Source: Micrococcus sp. (GTDB taxonomy: Bacteria; Actinomycetota; Actinomycetes; Actinomycetales; Micrococcaceae). From it: a stretch of DNA of 64,000 bases. The notes beneath the pieces are model-generated. The model searched no databases. It was given only the letters and a program-made list of their open reading frames with translations, and was not told the origin of the DNA. Position 1 is the stretch's first letter, and each line of letters begins with the position of its first letter. The stretch spans positions 124,001 to 188,000 of the forward strand of contig JASBVO010000004.1 of NCBI GenBank assembly GCA_029961105.1, given 5' to 3'. Positions 9,751 through 22,008 of this stretch are shown here, piece after piece. The position numbers were made by a program, and so were the translations under genes.

Positions 9751-11130
9751 TCAGGCGCTGTGCCGGCGTCGGCGCAGTAGCAGCCAGGCCACTCCAGTGA
9801 GAACGGCACCCAGCCCGACCCCGCCCAGCAGGGCGCCGAGCTCGGTGGTGGACGGCAGCCACCCACCGGCGTCGCGCGCGCTCGCGGCCTGGGCGTCATC
9901 GCCCTCCGCGGCCTCCCCGCCGTCAGCGGCCTGCTCGTCCTGGGCCGCCGCCAGCCACTCGGTGGAACCGGCGGGATCGCCCGTGAGCTCGACGGCCAGC
10001 TCGACCCGGAACGGTTCACTGCCCTGGCGGCCGCCGCGCGGGGTGCCGGCGTCGACCACGATGTAGTAGTCACCGGCGTGCCGCAGGGATCCGTAGGAGG
10101 AGTCGTAGTTGTCCGGGCTGACGGCCACGGCCGTGGAGTGGGTGATGGTCCCGCCGGCATCGTTGTAGGACAGCGTGTCCGAGCCGATGGTGCTGGCGTC
10201 CACGAGCAGCGGGCCGTAGAGGTCGGTGCGCACCAGGCTCACCCTGCTGTCCTGGTTGTTGCCCGTGGAGAGCCGGTAGTTCAGGCGCTGGCCGTACTGG
10301 ACCGGCACCCTGAAGTACCCGGACTGCAGCGGTTCCAGTTCCGTCGAGTAGACCTGCCCGGGGGCCAGTTCCGTGGCGGTGGTGAAGGAGGTCCCGCCCG
10401 TGACCTCGCTGGCCTGGCCCGTCGTGGTCACGGACTCCGGGGGCAGGTCCGAGGAGGGGGCCTCGGCCAGGGCGGACTCATCGACCGCGGGCTCCACCGC
10501 GAACCGCAGCTCGACCGGAACCGGCTCATCCGCCTGCCAGGCACCGGAGCGGCTGACCTGGGCGATCACCACGCCCGAGCCGTCCTCGAAGCAGCCGAAC
10601 AGTGACTCGGGGTCCATGGGGCCGCTCGAGGTCGCCGCGACGGGCACGCCCTGGCCACCGCTGACGGTGTAGTCCGAGTCCCCCATCCCGCAGTCCTCGC
10701 CCTGCTCGTTGAGGAACTGCACCCCGATGGTGGCCGCGCCCGAGCCGGAACGACTGGCCGAGGCGTCCAGCGCCAGCACGGCCGAGACATGGGCGCGCTC
10801 GCCCTCCTCCAGCGCCGGCAGCCGGTAGTACCTGCTCGATTCACCGCCCTCGGTGCTGTCCTCGCTGGCCTCGATGACATCGCGGTACAGGCCCGGCTGG
10901 ACCTCGACGGCGGCGGACAGGGCCGTGCCCCCGGTGACCTCGGTGCCGGAAACCTGGTAGGCGACGACATCGGCGCGGGCCGGCTCCGAGGCCGCCGCGG
11001 TGCCGGACGCGGCCACCGGGACCGGGACCGGGGCGGGGGACGCCAGGGCCGGTGAGACGACCCCACCGGCCAGGGCCGCGGCCAGGGCGAGGGACGCGAC
11101 GGTGCGAGCGGTTCGTGCGGTGGTCCTCAT
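9751..11130 (-). CDS. Secreted membrane-anchored protein; vWA-less paralogue of the ectodomain encoded by the upstream gene
   Basis: Signal peptide, C-terminal TM + RRRR; two-part ectodomain aligns by eye with residues after the vWA domain of the 11127-13244 product. Confidence 0.8.
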   Translation of the reverse strand: MRTTARTARTVASLALAAALAGGVVSPALASPAPVPVPVAASGTAAASEPARADVVAYQVSGTEVTGGTALSAAVEVQPGLYRDVIEASEDSTEGGESSRYYRLPALEEGERAHVSAVLALDASASRSGSGAATIGVQFLNEQGEDCGMGDSDYTVSGGQGVPVAATSSGPMDPESLFGCFEDGSGVVIAQVSRSGAWQADEPVPVELRFAVEPAVDESALAEAPSSDLPPESVTTTGQASEVTGGTSFTTATELAPGQVYSTELEPLQSGYFRVPVQYGQRLNYRLSTGNNQDSRVSLVRTDLYGPLLVDASTIGSDTLSYNDAGGTITHSTAVAVSPDNYDSSYGSLRHAGDYYIVVDAGTPRGGRQGSEPFRVELAVELTGDPAGSTEWLAAAQDEQAADGGEAAEGDDAQAASARDAGGWLPSTTELGALLGGVGLGAVLTGVAWLLLRRRRHSA

Positions 11131-13244
11131 CGCTGCTGTCCTTCCTGGTGCGGCCAGTAGGCCTGCGTGGTCGCGGTCGCCTCGTCGGGACGACTCCGGC
11201 TGAGCAACAGCGCCGTGGCGCCGATCGCCGCGCTGCCCAGCAGGCCGCCGAGGAACCAGGGCAGGGGGTTGCCGCCGCCGCTGTCTGCCGGCGCTGCCGC
11301 GGTGGCCGTATCGGCGCCGGCATCGTCTTCGCCGGAGCCGGAGCCGGAGCCGTCGGAGCCGGCCGAGGCCGGCACCGCGTCCCCATCGGCCGGAGCGGTC
11401 TCGGCCGGGTCAACCGGGTCGGACTGCGCTCCGGCCCGGACCACCTCGCCGGTGCCGGGCTCGGCGATCATCGGGCCGTCCTGCTCCTCGCCGGTGACGT
11501 CCAGTGCCAGCTCGTAGGCATAGGCCTCGCGGTTGCGGTCACCGGACCACTTCTCCGCCGAGACGACCACGTAGTAGTCCCCGGCCAGGTAGGCGTCGTC
11601 GCCGACCGAGCCGTCCCGGTTGGACTGGCTCACCGGGACGCGCATGTTCTGGGTGATGGTCTCGCCCGTGTCCCCGCGCCACAGCCGCTGGTCGCCGACC
11701 ACCCGGACCGGCTCGCGGACGGCGGAGTAGACGTCGAGGATGATCCCGTTGGGCCCGGCCTCCTCCACGTTCCCCTGGGAGGCCCGCACGTTGAGCCGCT
11801 GCCCGTAGCCGACGTGCACGCGGTAGTAGCGGCTCTCCTCCGGCATCACCGAGTCGGCCAGCACGGTGCCGTTGTCCACCTCGGTGGCATCGTTGAAGCT
11901 GCCGCCGCCCGGCACCGCTGTGGCCGCACCGGACAGCTTGACCGACTGGGGCGGCAGGGCCTCGCGCGCCGGCTCCTCCAGGGTGGACTCATCCACCGCC
12001 GGCTCCAGCACGTACTTCAGCTCCACCGGCAGCGGCCGGTCCGACTGTCGCTCACCGGTGCGCATGACCTTGGCGAACAGCTGGCCGGTGCCGTCGGCGA
12101 AACAGCCGCTCGTGGCGCCCTCCTCGTAGTCCTTGTTGACCACGTAGCCGGCGATCGGCCGCCCGCCGTCGTCGGAGAACCGGTAGGGACGGTCGGCGGA
12201 CGAGCAACTGGCGCCCTGGCCGTTGACGAGCTCGACCACCAACCCGGCAGACTCGTTCGGGGTGTCCTTCCCGTCCGCCTCGGGGACGAGCAGGGCGGAG
12301 ACGTGCGCCCGCTCGCCGGGGGAGATGGTGCCGAGGTTGTAGAACTTCATGGTGCCGTCATCGGAGTTCAGACTGGAACCGCCGCGTTCGAACTCGTCCA
12401 GGTACTGTCCCGGCGTCAGCTGGGGCGAGGAGTGCAGCGTCTCCCCTCCCTCGACCGGCGTCCCCTGCGGAACGTACCCCTGGAAGGCCCGGACCGTCTT
12501 CGTCTGCAGCTCGGTCTGCAGCTCAGTGGCGTTGTCGGCCTGCACGTAGGTGCCGCCGGTGGCCTCGGCCACGCAGGTCAGTTCCTCGCGGGCGGCGTCG
12601 TTGACCTTGAAGCCGATGGTGTGCACGGTCAGGCCGATGCCCTTCCCGGCCAGCTCCTGGGCCGCCTCGCAGGCCGGTGGCTCGGAGCAGTTCTCCTCAC
12701 CGTCCGAGACCAGGATGATGGACTTCTCGCCGTCGATCCCCTCCAGTTCCTGTGCCGCGTGCAGCAGCGCCGCGCCGATCGGGGTCTCGCCGACCGCGTC
12801 CAGGCCGGCGATCTTCTTCTTGAGGGCGCCGACGTCGGTGGGGCCCACCTTCTGCAGCGTGGTGATGTCCTTGCAGTCGCCCACGGTGTTGGCGCCGTAG
12901 ACGACCATCCCGAGGTCGGCGCCGTCCGGGGCGTTGTCCAGCAGGCTGGTGGTCGCCTCCCGGGCCGCGGCCAGCCGGGTGGTGCCGGATGCGTCGGCGT
13001 CCTTCTCCAGCATGGAGGAGGAATAGTCCATGACCACGACGACGGGCTGCAGGGTGCCCTGCCCGTCCTCCGGCGCTCCGGACGTACCGGCCGAGGGTGT
13101 GGCGTGGGCGGGGGCGGCCAGCAGGCCGCCCAGGACCAGGGCGAATGCCGTGATCAGGGAGGAGGCCCGGACCAGTACGGCCGGGCGGCGCCGGGGCGCG
13201 GGCGGTGCGCCCGGTGACCTTCGGCGTGCGGTGGTGTCCATCAT
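11127..13244 (-). CDS. Secreted membrane-anchored von Willebrand factor A domain protein
   Basis: MIDAS: DYSSS...ETPIG...SDGEEN; signal peptide; C-terminal TM; stop overlaps next ATG (ATGA). Confidence 0.88.
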   Translation of the reverse strand: MMDTTARRRSPGAPPAPRRRPAVLVRASSLITAFALVLGGLLAAPAHATPSAGTSGAPEDGQGTLQPVVVVMDYSSSMLEKDADASGTTRLAAAREATTSLLDNAPDGADLGMVVYGANTVGDCKDITTLQKVGPTDVGALKKKIAGLDAVGETPIGAALLHAAQELEGIDGEKSIILVSDGEENCSEPPACEAAQELAGKGIGLTVHTIGFKVNDAAREELTCVAEATGGTYVQADNATELQTELQTKTVRAFQGYVPQGTPVEGGETLHSSPQLTPGQYLDEFERGGSSLNSDDGTMKFYNLGTISPGERAHVSALLVPEADGKDTPNESAGLVVELVNGQGASCSSADRPYRFSDDGGRPIAGYVVNKDYEEGATSGCFADGTGQLFAKVMRTGERQSDRPLPVELKYVLEPAVDESTLEEPAREALPPQSVKLSGAATAVPGGGSFNDATEVDNGTVLADSVMPEESRYYRVHVGYGQRLNVRASQGNVEEAGPNGIILDVYSAVREPVRVVGDQRLWRGDTGETITQNMRVPVSQSNRDGSVGDDAYLAGDYYVVVSAEKWSGDRNREAYAYELALDVTGEEQDGPMIAEPGTGEVVRAGAQSDPVDPAETAPADGDAVPASAGSDGSGSGSGEDDAGADTATAAAPADSGGGNPLPWFLGGLLGSAAIGATALLLSRSRPDEATATTQAYWPHQEGQQR

Positions 13245-13330
13245 GTGTCCCCTGTGCGAGTGAGAGCAGGTGCCTGCGACGTTTACGGATGCAAATTTAC
13301 AGACCGGTGGGGGTCCGGGCAATACGGGTG

Positions 13331-13350
13331 GATGGGGAGTTCTCCCCATC
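13331..13350. promoter_or_regulatory. Perfect 20-bp inverted repeat GATGGGGAG-tt-CTCCCCATC between vWA operon and XRE gene
   Basis: 9-bp arms; half-site GATGGGG recurs at 13392-13398 and CCCATC at 13361-13366. Confidence 0.6.
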
Positions 13351-13400
13351 GGAAAGGTATCCCATCTTTGCCTTCGCAAATGAACCGTTAGGATGGGGGA

Positions 13401-13871
13401 ATGCCTTCCCCTGTGACGGAGCAGCGACTGGGCCAGCAGCGTGCCATCTACGGGACGTCCCTGGCCGAGCGCTTCGGGGCCATGATGAGCGTCTACCAGC
13501 TCAGTCAGCGTTCCCTGGCCCGCGTCCTGGGCGTCTCCGCGCCCATGCTCTCCCAGCTGATCAACGCCCAGCGCATCAAGATCGGCAATCCGGCCGTCTA
13601 CGAGCGCCTGGTCATGCTGGAGGAGCGCCAGGACGAGCCGGACCCGGAACGCGTGCTGGCCGAGGTGCAGGCCTCGGCGCCAGTCCTCACCACCCACACC
13701 TCCCGCGGACGCCGGCCCGACGTCGGCTCACCCGAGGACGGCGACCTCGCCGCCGGGCTCGCCCGGCTCGCCGGGGCGGAACCGCTGCTGGCGGCGGCGC
13801 AGGCCGCCCGGCGGGCCGGCGGCGCGGACCTGGCCGAGGCGCTCGAGCGGGCTGCCGCGCGCCACGACTGA
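13401..13871 (+). CDS. XRE-family helix-turn-helix DNA-binding protein
   Basis: YQLSQRSLARVLGVSAPMLSQLINAQRIKI HTH. Confidence 0.8.
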   Translation: MPSPVTEQRLGQQRAIYGTSLAERFGAMMSVYQLSQRSLARVLGVSAPMLSQLINAQRIKIGNPAVYERLVMLEERQDEPDPERVLAEVQASAPVLTTHTSRGRRPDVGSPEDGDLAAGLARLAGAEPLLAAAQAARRAGGADLAEALERAAARHD

Positions 13872-13974
13872 GCGGACGGGCCCCGCCCCCGCAAGTGCTG
13901 CACCACCACACGACCTCCGCGCTGCCACCGGAGGGCCCCTGCACGCCGGCGGGTCCGTGTGGTGGGATGGGTCC

Positions 13975-15189
13975 ATGGACTCCTCCGCGTCGTCACCACA
14001 GCCCGCTGCCGAGCCCGCTGCCCCGCCGGCGTCCCAGTCCGCCGCCCAGCCGGTGGACTGGGAGATGGCCGCCTCCACCGCGGCGCGGCTGTGCGCCGCC
14101 GGACCGCGGTTCACCAGGCACCAGGCCGAGCGGGAGGCCGAGGGGCTGCGCCGCGCGGCCGACGCCGCGGTCGGCCACGTGCACCGGCTCACGGGCCTCG
14201 ACGCCGCCCGGGATCTGCGCGACTCCGAGGTGCTGGTGGTGGACCGGCCCACCTGGACCCGGGCCAACACCCAGGCGTTCTCGACCCTGCTGGGCCCGGC
14301 CTTCGAGCACGTCCGCACCTCCCGCCCGGCCGAGTACGCCCGGGCCACCGGCGGTTTCGGCCCCACGGCGACCGGCGTGGAGGCCGGGACCGTGCTGGCG
14401 TTCCTGTCCTCGAAGGTGCTGGGCCAGTACGAGCCGTTCTGCGCACTGCCGGGCCCGGACGGAACGGCCCCCGGGCCGCAGGGCGGCCGGCTGCTCCTCG
14501 TGGCACCGAACATCGCCGAGGTGCGGGTGGAGCTCAACGTGGACCCGGAGGACTTCCGCCTGTGGGTCTGCCTCCACGAGCAGACCCACCGGGTGCAGTT
14601 CGCGGCCGCCCCGTGGTTGCGCCAGCACCTGCAGGAGAACATCATGACCCTGGTCTCCGGGATGTTCGACAAGGTGGACACCCTGCCCGAACGCCTGTCC
14701 GCCGGGGTTCGGGCGCTGGTCCGGGGGCCCGAGGCCGATGCGCACTCCGCCGCGACGGGGGAGGGAGCGGCCGAGCTCGGCACGGAATCGCACCCGGCGT
14801 CCCTGGGGCTGCTGGAGCTCATCCAGGACCCGGAAGACAAGGAGCGCCTCGCCCAGCTCACCGCCGTGATGTCCCTGCTGGAGGGCCACGCCAACGTCAT
14901 CATGGACGCCATCGACTCCTCCGTGGTGCCCACGGTCAAGACCATCCGCCAGCGTTTCGACCACCGCGCCGCCACGCGGTCCTCCCTGGACCGCTGGATC
15001 CGGCGGCTCATGGGCATGGACGCCAAGATGCGCCAGTACCGGGACGGCCAGCGCTTCGTCAAGCACGGAGTGCAGGAACTGGGCATGGACGGCTTCAACG
15101 TCGTCTGGGAGTCCGCCGACCACCTGCCCTCCGAGCGGGAGCTGCACCAGCCGGCCCTCTGGGTCGAGCGCATCCGGGGCCTGGGCTGA
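13975..15189 (+). CDS. Zinc-dependent metalloprotease-like protein (DUF2342 / F420-biosynthesis-associated family)
   Basis: CLHEQTHRVQF HExxH-like motif, LEGHANVIMDAI; located upstream of tilS. Confidence 0.8.
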   Translation: MDSSASSPQPAAEPAAPPASQSAAQPVDWEMAASTAARLCAAGPRFTRHQAEREAEGLRRAADAAVGHVHRLTGLDAARDLRDSEVLVVDRPTWTRANTQAFSTLLGPAFEHVRTSRPAEYARATGGFGPTATGVEAGTVLAFLSSKVLGQYEPFCALPGPDGTAPGPQGGRLLLVAPNIAEVRVELNVDPEDFRLWVCLHEQTHRVQFAAAPWLRQHLQENIMTLVSGMFDKVDTLPERLSAGVRALVRGPEADAHSAATGEGAAELGTESHPASLGLLELIQDPEDKERLAQLTAVMSLLEGHANVIMDAIDSSVVPTVKTIRQRFDHRAATRSSLDRWIRRLMGMDAKMRQYRDGQRFVKHGVQELGMDGFNVVWESADHLPSERELHQPALWVERIRGLG

Positions 15190-15230
15190 CCGGCGGCACC
15201 GACCCGGCAGGACCCCGGTGGGCCAAGACC

Positions 15231-16367
15231 GTGCCGGCCGCGCCGGACCGGAGGCCGGTGGGTTCCGGCCCGGGCGCGGGAGGAGTTGGCCCCCGCCCCG
15301 CGGGCGAGGACCTGCCCGACGGCCCGCCCGCCTGGCCGCCGCGCCGCCGGTGGCCGGAACCCCTCCATCGGGCCGTCGCCTCGGTGCGCGCCGCCGTCGC
15401 CGGCCGGCCGCTGCCGTTGGTGGCCCTCTCCGGCGGTGCCGACTCGCTGGCGCTGGCCGTGGCCACCGCCGAGGTGCTTCGCACCGGGAGGTCGCTGCCG
15501 GACGGTGCCGGCGCCGTCGTCGTCGACCATGGCCTGCAGCCCGGTTCCGCCCAGGTGGCCGAGCGCGCCGCCGGGATCGCCCGCCGGCTGGGACTGGACC
15601 CGGTGACCGTCAAGCGGGTCGACGTCGCCAGCACCGGTGCCGGACCGGAGGCCGATGCCCGCACGGCCCGGCACGCCGCGCTGGAGGCCGCGGCGCGGCG
15701 GACCGGCTCCCACGCCGTGCTGCTCGCGCACACCCGCGACGACCAGGCCGAACAGGTCCTGCTCGGACTGGCCCGGGGCTCCGGCACGCGCTCGCTGGCC
15801 GGGATGCCGGCCAGCCGCGGCCTGCTGGTGCGGCCCCTGCTCGGGCTGACCCGGCAGGACACCGAGGCCATCTGCCGCTGGGCCGCGATCCGGTGGTGGC
15901 AGGACCCCGCCAATGCCGATCCGGCCTTCCTGCGCTCGCGGATCCGGACCCGGGTCCTGCCGCTGCTGGAGGACCCGGTGGAGGGGATCGGACCCGGGTT
16001 CGCCGCGGCGCTCGCCCGCAGCGCGGAGATCGCCGCCGAGGACGCCGACGCCCTCGAGCAGTGGAGCCGGCGGGAGTACGACCGGCTCGTGGGTGACGCT
16101 GGTGGTGCGGAGGGTCACGTCGCGTTGCCCCTGGACGGCTTGGGCTCGCTGCCGGCGGCGGTCCGGCGACGGGTGATCGGCCTGGCCGTCACCGCCGTCG
16201 GCGGCGAACGCCCTAGTCGCGAACGGATCCTGGCGGTGGACCGGCTGGTCGTCACGAGGTCCGCGGGCGGCGGCTCGGCCGGCCCGGTCGAGTTGCCCGG
16301 TGGCGTCACGGCCCGCCGTCACCGCGGGCCCGGGTATGCAAGACTGGTCCTTGACGCTGGCCGGTAG
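15231..16367 (+). CDS. tilS: tRNA(Ile)-lysidine synthase
   Basis: ALSGGADSLAL P-loop, HTRDDQAEQVLLGLARGSG; start GTG 15231 or 15258. Confidence 0.9.
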   Translation: MPAAPDRRPVGSGPGAGGVGPRPAGEDLPDGPPAWPPRRRWPEPLHRAVASVRAAVAGRPLPLVALSGGADSLALAVATAEVLRTGRSLPDGAGAVVVDHGLQPGSAQVAERAAGIARRLGLDPVTVKRVDVASTGAGPEADARTARHAALEAAARRTGSHAVLLAHTRDDQAEQVLLGLARGSGTRSLAGMPASRGLLVRPLLGLTRQDTEAICRWAAIRWWQDPANADPAFLRSRIRTRVLPLLEDPVEGIGPGFAAALARSAEIAAEDADALEQWSRREYDRLVGDAGGAEGHVALPLDGLGSLPAAVRRRVIGLAVTAVGGERPSRERILAVDRLVVTRSAGGGSAGPVELPGGVTARRHRGPGYARLVLDAGR

Positions 16368-16442
16368 CCACCGCCGCCGACCTCGGAGCGGTCCCGTCCC
16401 TCGCGTCTGACCGGTAGCAGACACCCAGCAGGAGCAGACCGC

Positions 16443-16994
<552 letters not shown>

Positions 16995-17176
16995 CGGCCC
17001 CGCCTGCCGGCCGTGGCGGGTAGTCCCCGGTATTCCACCGCTCGCGAACGGAGGGCTCCCAGCGCCCCGGCATAGACTGGCGCCCGGTACCGTTGATGGG
17101 TACGGCTGGGCCATTCGCCCGCCGTACCGCCGCGGACGCGCCACGCCCGCGCCGCAGGCCACAGTCAGGAGTGTTG

Positions 17177-19273
<2,097 letters not shown>

Positions 19274-19283
19274 GATCAGGACC

Positions 19284-19949
19284 GTGGACACATCCCCTGA
19301 ACGCGCGCCTGACATGCTGGCCCAGCCGGCCGCCGGCCTGGCGGCTGCGCTGGCGGCAGACCCCGAGGCGGAGCTGCCCCCGGCCGGCGTGGACCAGCCG
19401 CGCATCGAGGCCGCGGTGCGGGAGATCCTCGAGGCCGTCGGCGAGGACCCGGACCGGGAGGGCCTGCAGGACACCCCGGCGCGGGTGGCCAAGGCCTATG
19501 CCGAGTTCTTCGCCGGGCTGCGGCAGGACCCGGCGGAGGTGCTGGGCACCACCTTCGACATCTCCCACGAGGAACTCGTGCTGGTGAAGGACATCTCCTT
19601 CTACTCCACCTGCGAGCACCACCTCGTCCCGTTCCACGGCACCGTGCACATCGGCTACATCCCCTCCAAGGAGGGCCGCGTCACCGGGCTGAGCAAGCTG
19701 GCCCGGCTGGTGGAGATCTACGCGCGGCGCCCCCAGGTGCAGGAGCGGCTGACCACCGAGGTCGTGGAGGCGCTCATGACCCACCTGCACCCGCGCGGGG
19801 CCATCGTGGTGGTCGAGGCCGAGCACCTGTGCATGTCCATGCGGGGCGTGCGCAAGCCCGGGGCCAAGACGGTCACCTCGGCCGTGCGCGGGCAACTGCG
19901 TGACGCCTCCACCCGGGCCGAGGCGATGAGCCTGATCCTGCACGGCTGA
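19284..19949 (+). CDS. folE: GTP cyclohydrolase I
   Basis: [35 protein letters not shown]. Confidence 0.96.
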   Translation: MDTSPERAPDMLAQPAAGLAAALAADPEAELPPAGVDQPRIEAAVREILEAVGEDPDREGLQDTPARVAKAYAEFFAGLRQDPAEVLGTTFDISHEELVLVKDISFYSTCEHHLVPFHGTVHIGYIPSKEGRVTGLSKLARLVEIYARRPQVQERLTTEVVEALMTHLHPRGAIVVVEAEHLCMSMRGVRKPGAKTVTSAVRGQLRDASTRAEAMSLILHG

Positions 19950-20051
19950 ATCCTCCGCGCAGACTCCTCCACGACTGATCGCGCAGGACCCGCCCAGAGC
20001 GCCCCGACCGCTCCGCCACGCCCGGACCGACCGCAGACGAAAGGACCACGC

Positions 20052-20993
20052 ATGGACTCGATGGCAGCACAGGCAGGGATGGGACCGGCCACCGGACCGC
20101 TCACCGTCATCCGGAAGGTGCGGCGCCGGACGCTGGCGGACCTGCCCACCGACCGCACCCTGGTGATGGGCATCCTGAACGTCACCCACAACTCCTTCTC
20201 TGACGGTGGCGACTACCTGGACACGGAGACCGCCATCGAGCAGGGCCTGCGCCTGCACTACGCGGGGGCCGACCTGATCGACGTGGGCGGGGAGTCCACC
20301 CGGCCCGGGGCCGAGGCCATCGACCCGCTCACCGAGCAGAACCGCGTGCTACCGGTCATCGAGGCGCTGCTCAAGGCCGGTGCCGTGGTCTCCGTGGACA
20401 CCATGCACACCGCCACCGCCGAGGCCGCCCTGAAGCTGGGCGAGGTGATCATCAACGACGTCTCCGGGCTCAGCCACGAGCCGGACATGCCCGAGCTGAT
20501 CGCCCGCACCGGGGCGACCTACGTCCTGATGCACAACCGCGGGGACTCGCAGACCATGGACTCCCTCGCCGTCTACGACGACGTGGTCGAGGAGGTCCTC
20601 CAGGAGCTCACCCGGCTCAAGGACACGTTCCTGGCCGCCGGCGTGAAGCCGGAGCAGCTCATCCTGGACCCGGGCCTGGGCTTCGCCAAGTCCGGTGAGC
20701 AGAACTGGGAGCTGCTGCGCGGCCTGCCCCGGTTGATGACCCTCGGCCTGCCCGTGCTGGTGGCCGCCTCCCGCAAGCGCTTCCTCGGCACGCTGCTGGC
20801 CACGGACGCCGGCGCCGAGCCGGCTCCGAAGGACCGCGACCACGCCACGGCCGCGGTGTCCGCGCTCTCCGCCGTCCACGGGGCATGGGGCGTGCGCGTG
20901 CACGACGTGGAGTCCTCCCTGCACGCGGTCAAGACCGCCCGGGCCTGGGCCGGTCCCGGCGCGGGCCCGTCCCGGCTCAGCCCGGGGGCGTGA
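20052..20993 (+). CDS. folP: Dihydropteroate synthase
   Basis: MGILNVTHNSFSDGG, DVGGESTRPGA, AASRKRFLG. Confidence 0.93.
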   Translation: MDSMAAQAGMGPATGPLTVIRKVRRRTLADLPTDRTLVMGILNVTHNSFSDGGDYLDTETAIEQGLRLHYAGADLIDVGGESTRPGAEAIDPLTEQNRVLPVIEALLKAGAVVSVDTMHTATAEAALKLGEVIINDVSGLSHEPDMPELIARTGATYVLMHNRGDSQTMDSLAVYDDVVEEVLQELTRLKDTFLAAGVKPEQLILDPGLGFAKSGEQNWELLRGLPRLMTLGLPVLVAASRKRFLGTLLATDAGAEPAPKDRDHATAAVSALSAVHGAWGVRVHDVESSLHAVKTARAWAGPGAGPSRLSPGA

Positions 20994-20998
20994 GGGGC

Positions 20999-21364
20999 GT
21001 GCCGGACCGCATCACGCTGACCGGCCTGCGGGCCCGCGGCTTCCACGGGGTCTTCCCGGAGGAGAAGCGCGACGGCCAGGAGTTCATCACGGACGTCGTC
21101 GTGCACCTCGACACCACCCCGGCCTCCGCCTCGGACGAGTTGGCCCTGACCGTCAACTACGCCGAGATCGCCGGCTCCGTGCTCTCCGTGGTCACCGGGC
21201 AGCCGTTCGACCTCATCGAGACCGTCGCGGATCGTATCGCGCGCTCCGTCCTGGACACCCAGCCGGTGGCCGACGCCGTCGAGGTGACCGTGCACAAGCC
21301 GGGCGCGCCGATCGAGGCGGACTTCGCCGACGTCGCGGTCACCGTGCACCGGAGCCGGGCATGA
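20999..21364 (+). CDS. folB: Dihydroneopterin aldolase
   Basis: RITLTGLRARGFHGVFPEEK, NYAEIAGSV; GTG start 20999. Confidence 0.92.
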   Translation: MPDRITLTGLRARGFHGVFPEEKRDGQEFITDVVVHLDTTPASASDELALTVNYAEIAGSVLSVVTGQPFDLIETVADRIARSVLDTQPVADAVEVTVHKPGAPIEADFADVAVTVHRSRA

Positions 21365-22008
21365 GCCTGCCGGATCCCGACGCGCGGGCCGCGGACCCCG
21401 CGCAGGACCCGAACCCGGCGCAGGACCCGGTTCCGCCCCAGGAATCCGCGGACCCCGCGGCGGATACCCTTGACCGCGTTCCCGCGGCGCCCGTGGCGGC
21501 CGTCCTGGCCCTGGGCGCGAACCTCGGTGATCCCGCCGCCACCCTGCGGGCCGCCGTGCGCGAACTGGCCGGGCACGACGGGATCGAGCTGACCGGCGTC
21601 TCGCCCGTCGCGGTGACCGCCGCCGTCGGGGGGCCGGCCGGCCAACCGGACTACCTGAACCTGGTGCTGGCGGTGGAGACCACCCTGGCCCCGCGGCAGC
21701 TGCTCGCGGCCTGCCAGGCGGTGGAGCAGTCCCATCACCGCACCCGCGAGGTGCGCTGGGGCCCGCGCACCCTGGACGTGGACGTCATCACCTACGCCGG
21801 TCTCGCCTCCGCGGACCCGGAGCTGACCCTGCCCCATCCCAGGGCCCACGAACGGGCGTTCGTGCTCGCCCCGTGGTCCTGGCTGGACCCACAGGCCACC
21901 CTCGGTGGAGTCCGGGTGGCCGAGCTGGCCGCGCAGGCCGAGGACGCCGGCACCGTCCGCCGGCTGTCCGGCTCACCGGAGCACGGGACGGGGGCGCCGA
22001 CGTCATGA
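21361..22008 (+). CDS. folK: 2-amino-4-hydroxy-6-hydroxymethyldihydropteridine pyrophosphokinase
   Basis: ALGANLGDPAATL, WGPRTLDVDVITY, HPRAHERAFVL; ATGA overlap with folB. Confidence 0.93.
   Translation: MSLPDPDARAADPAQDPNPAQDPVPPQESADPAADTLDRVPAAPVAAVLALGANLGDPAATLRAAVRELAGHDGIELTGVSPVAVTAAVGGPAGQPDYLNLVLAVETTLAPRQLLAACQAVEQSHHRTREVRWGPRTLDVDVITYAGLASADPELTLPHPRAHERAFVLAPWSWLDPQATLGGVRVAELAAQAEDAGTVRRLSGSPEHGTGAPTS

Noticed and set aside
11052-13217. 721-aa plus-strand ORF
   Set aside because: Antisense shadow of the vWA gene; no recognisable domain
13245-13697. N-terminal extension of the vWA ORF track entry (to 13697)
   Set aside because: Extension overlaps the XRE gene and lacks a signal peptide; ATG at 13244 is followed by a good signal sequence
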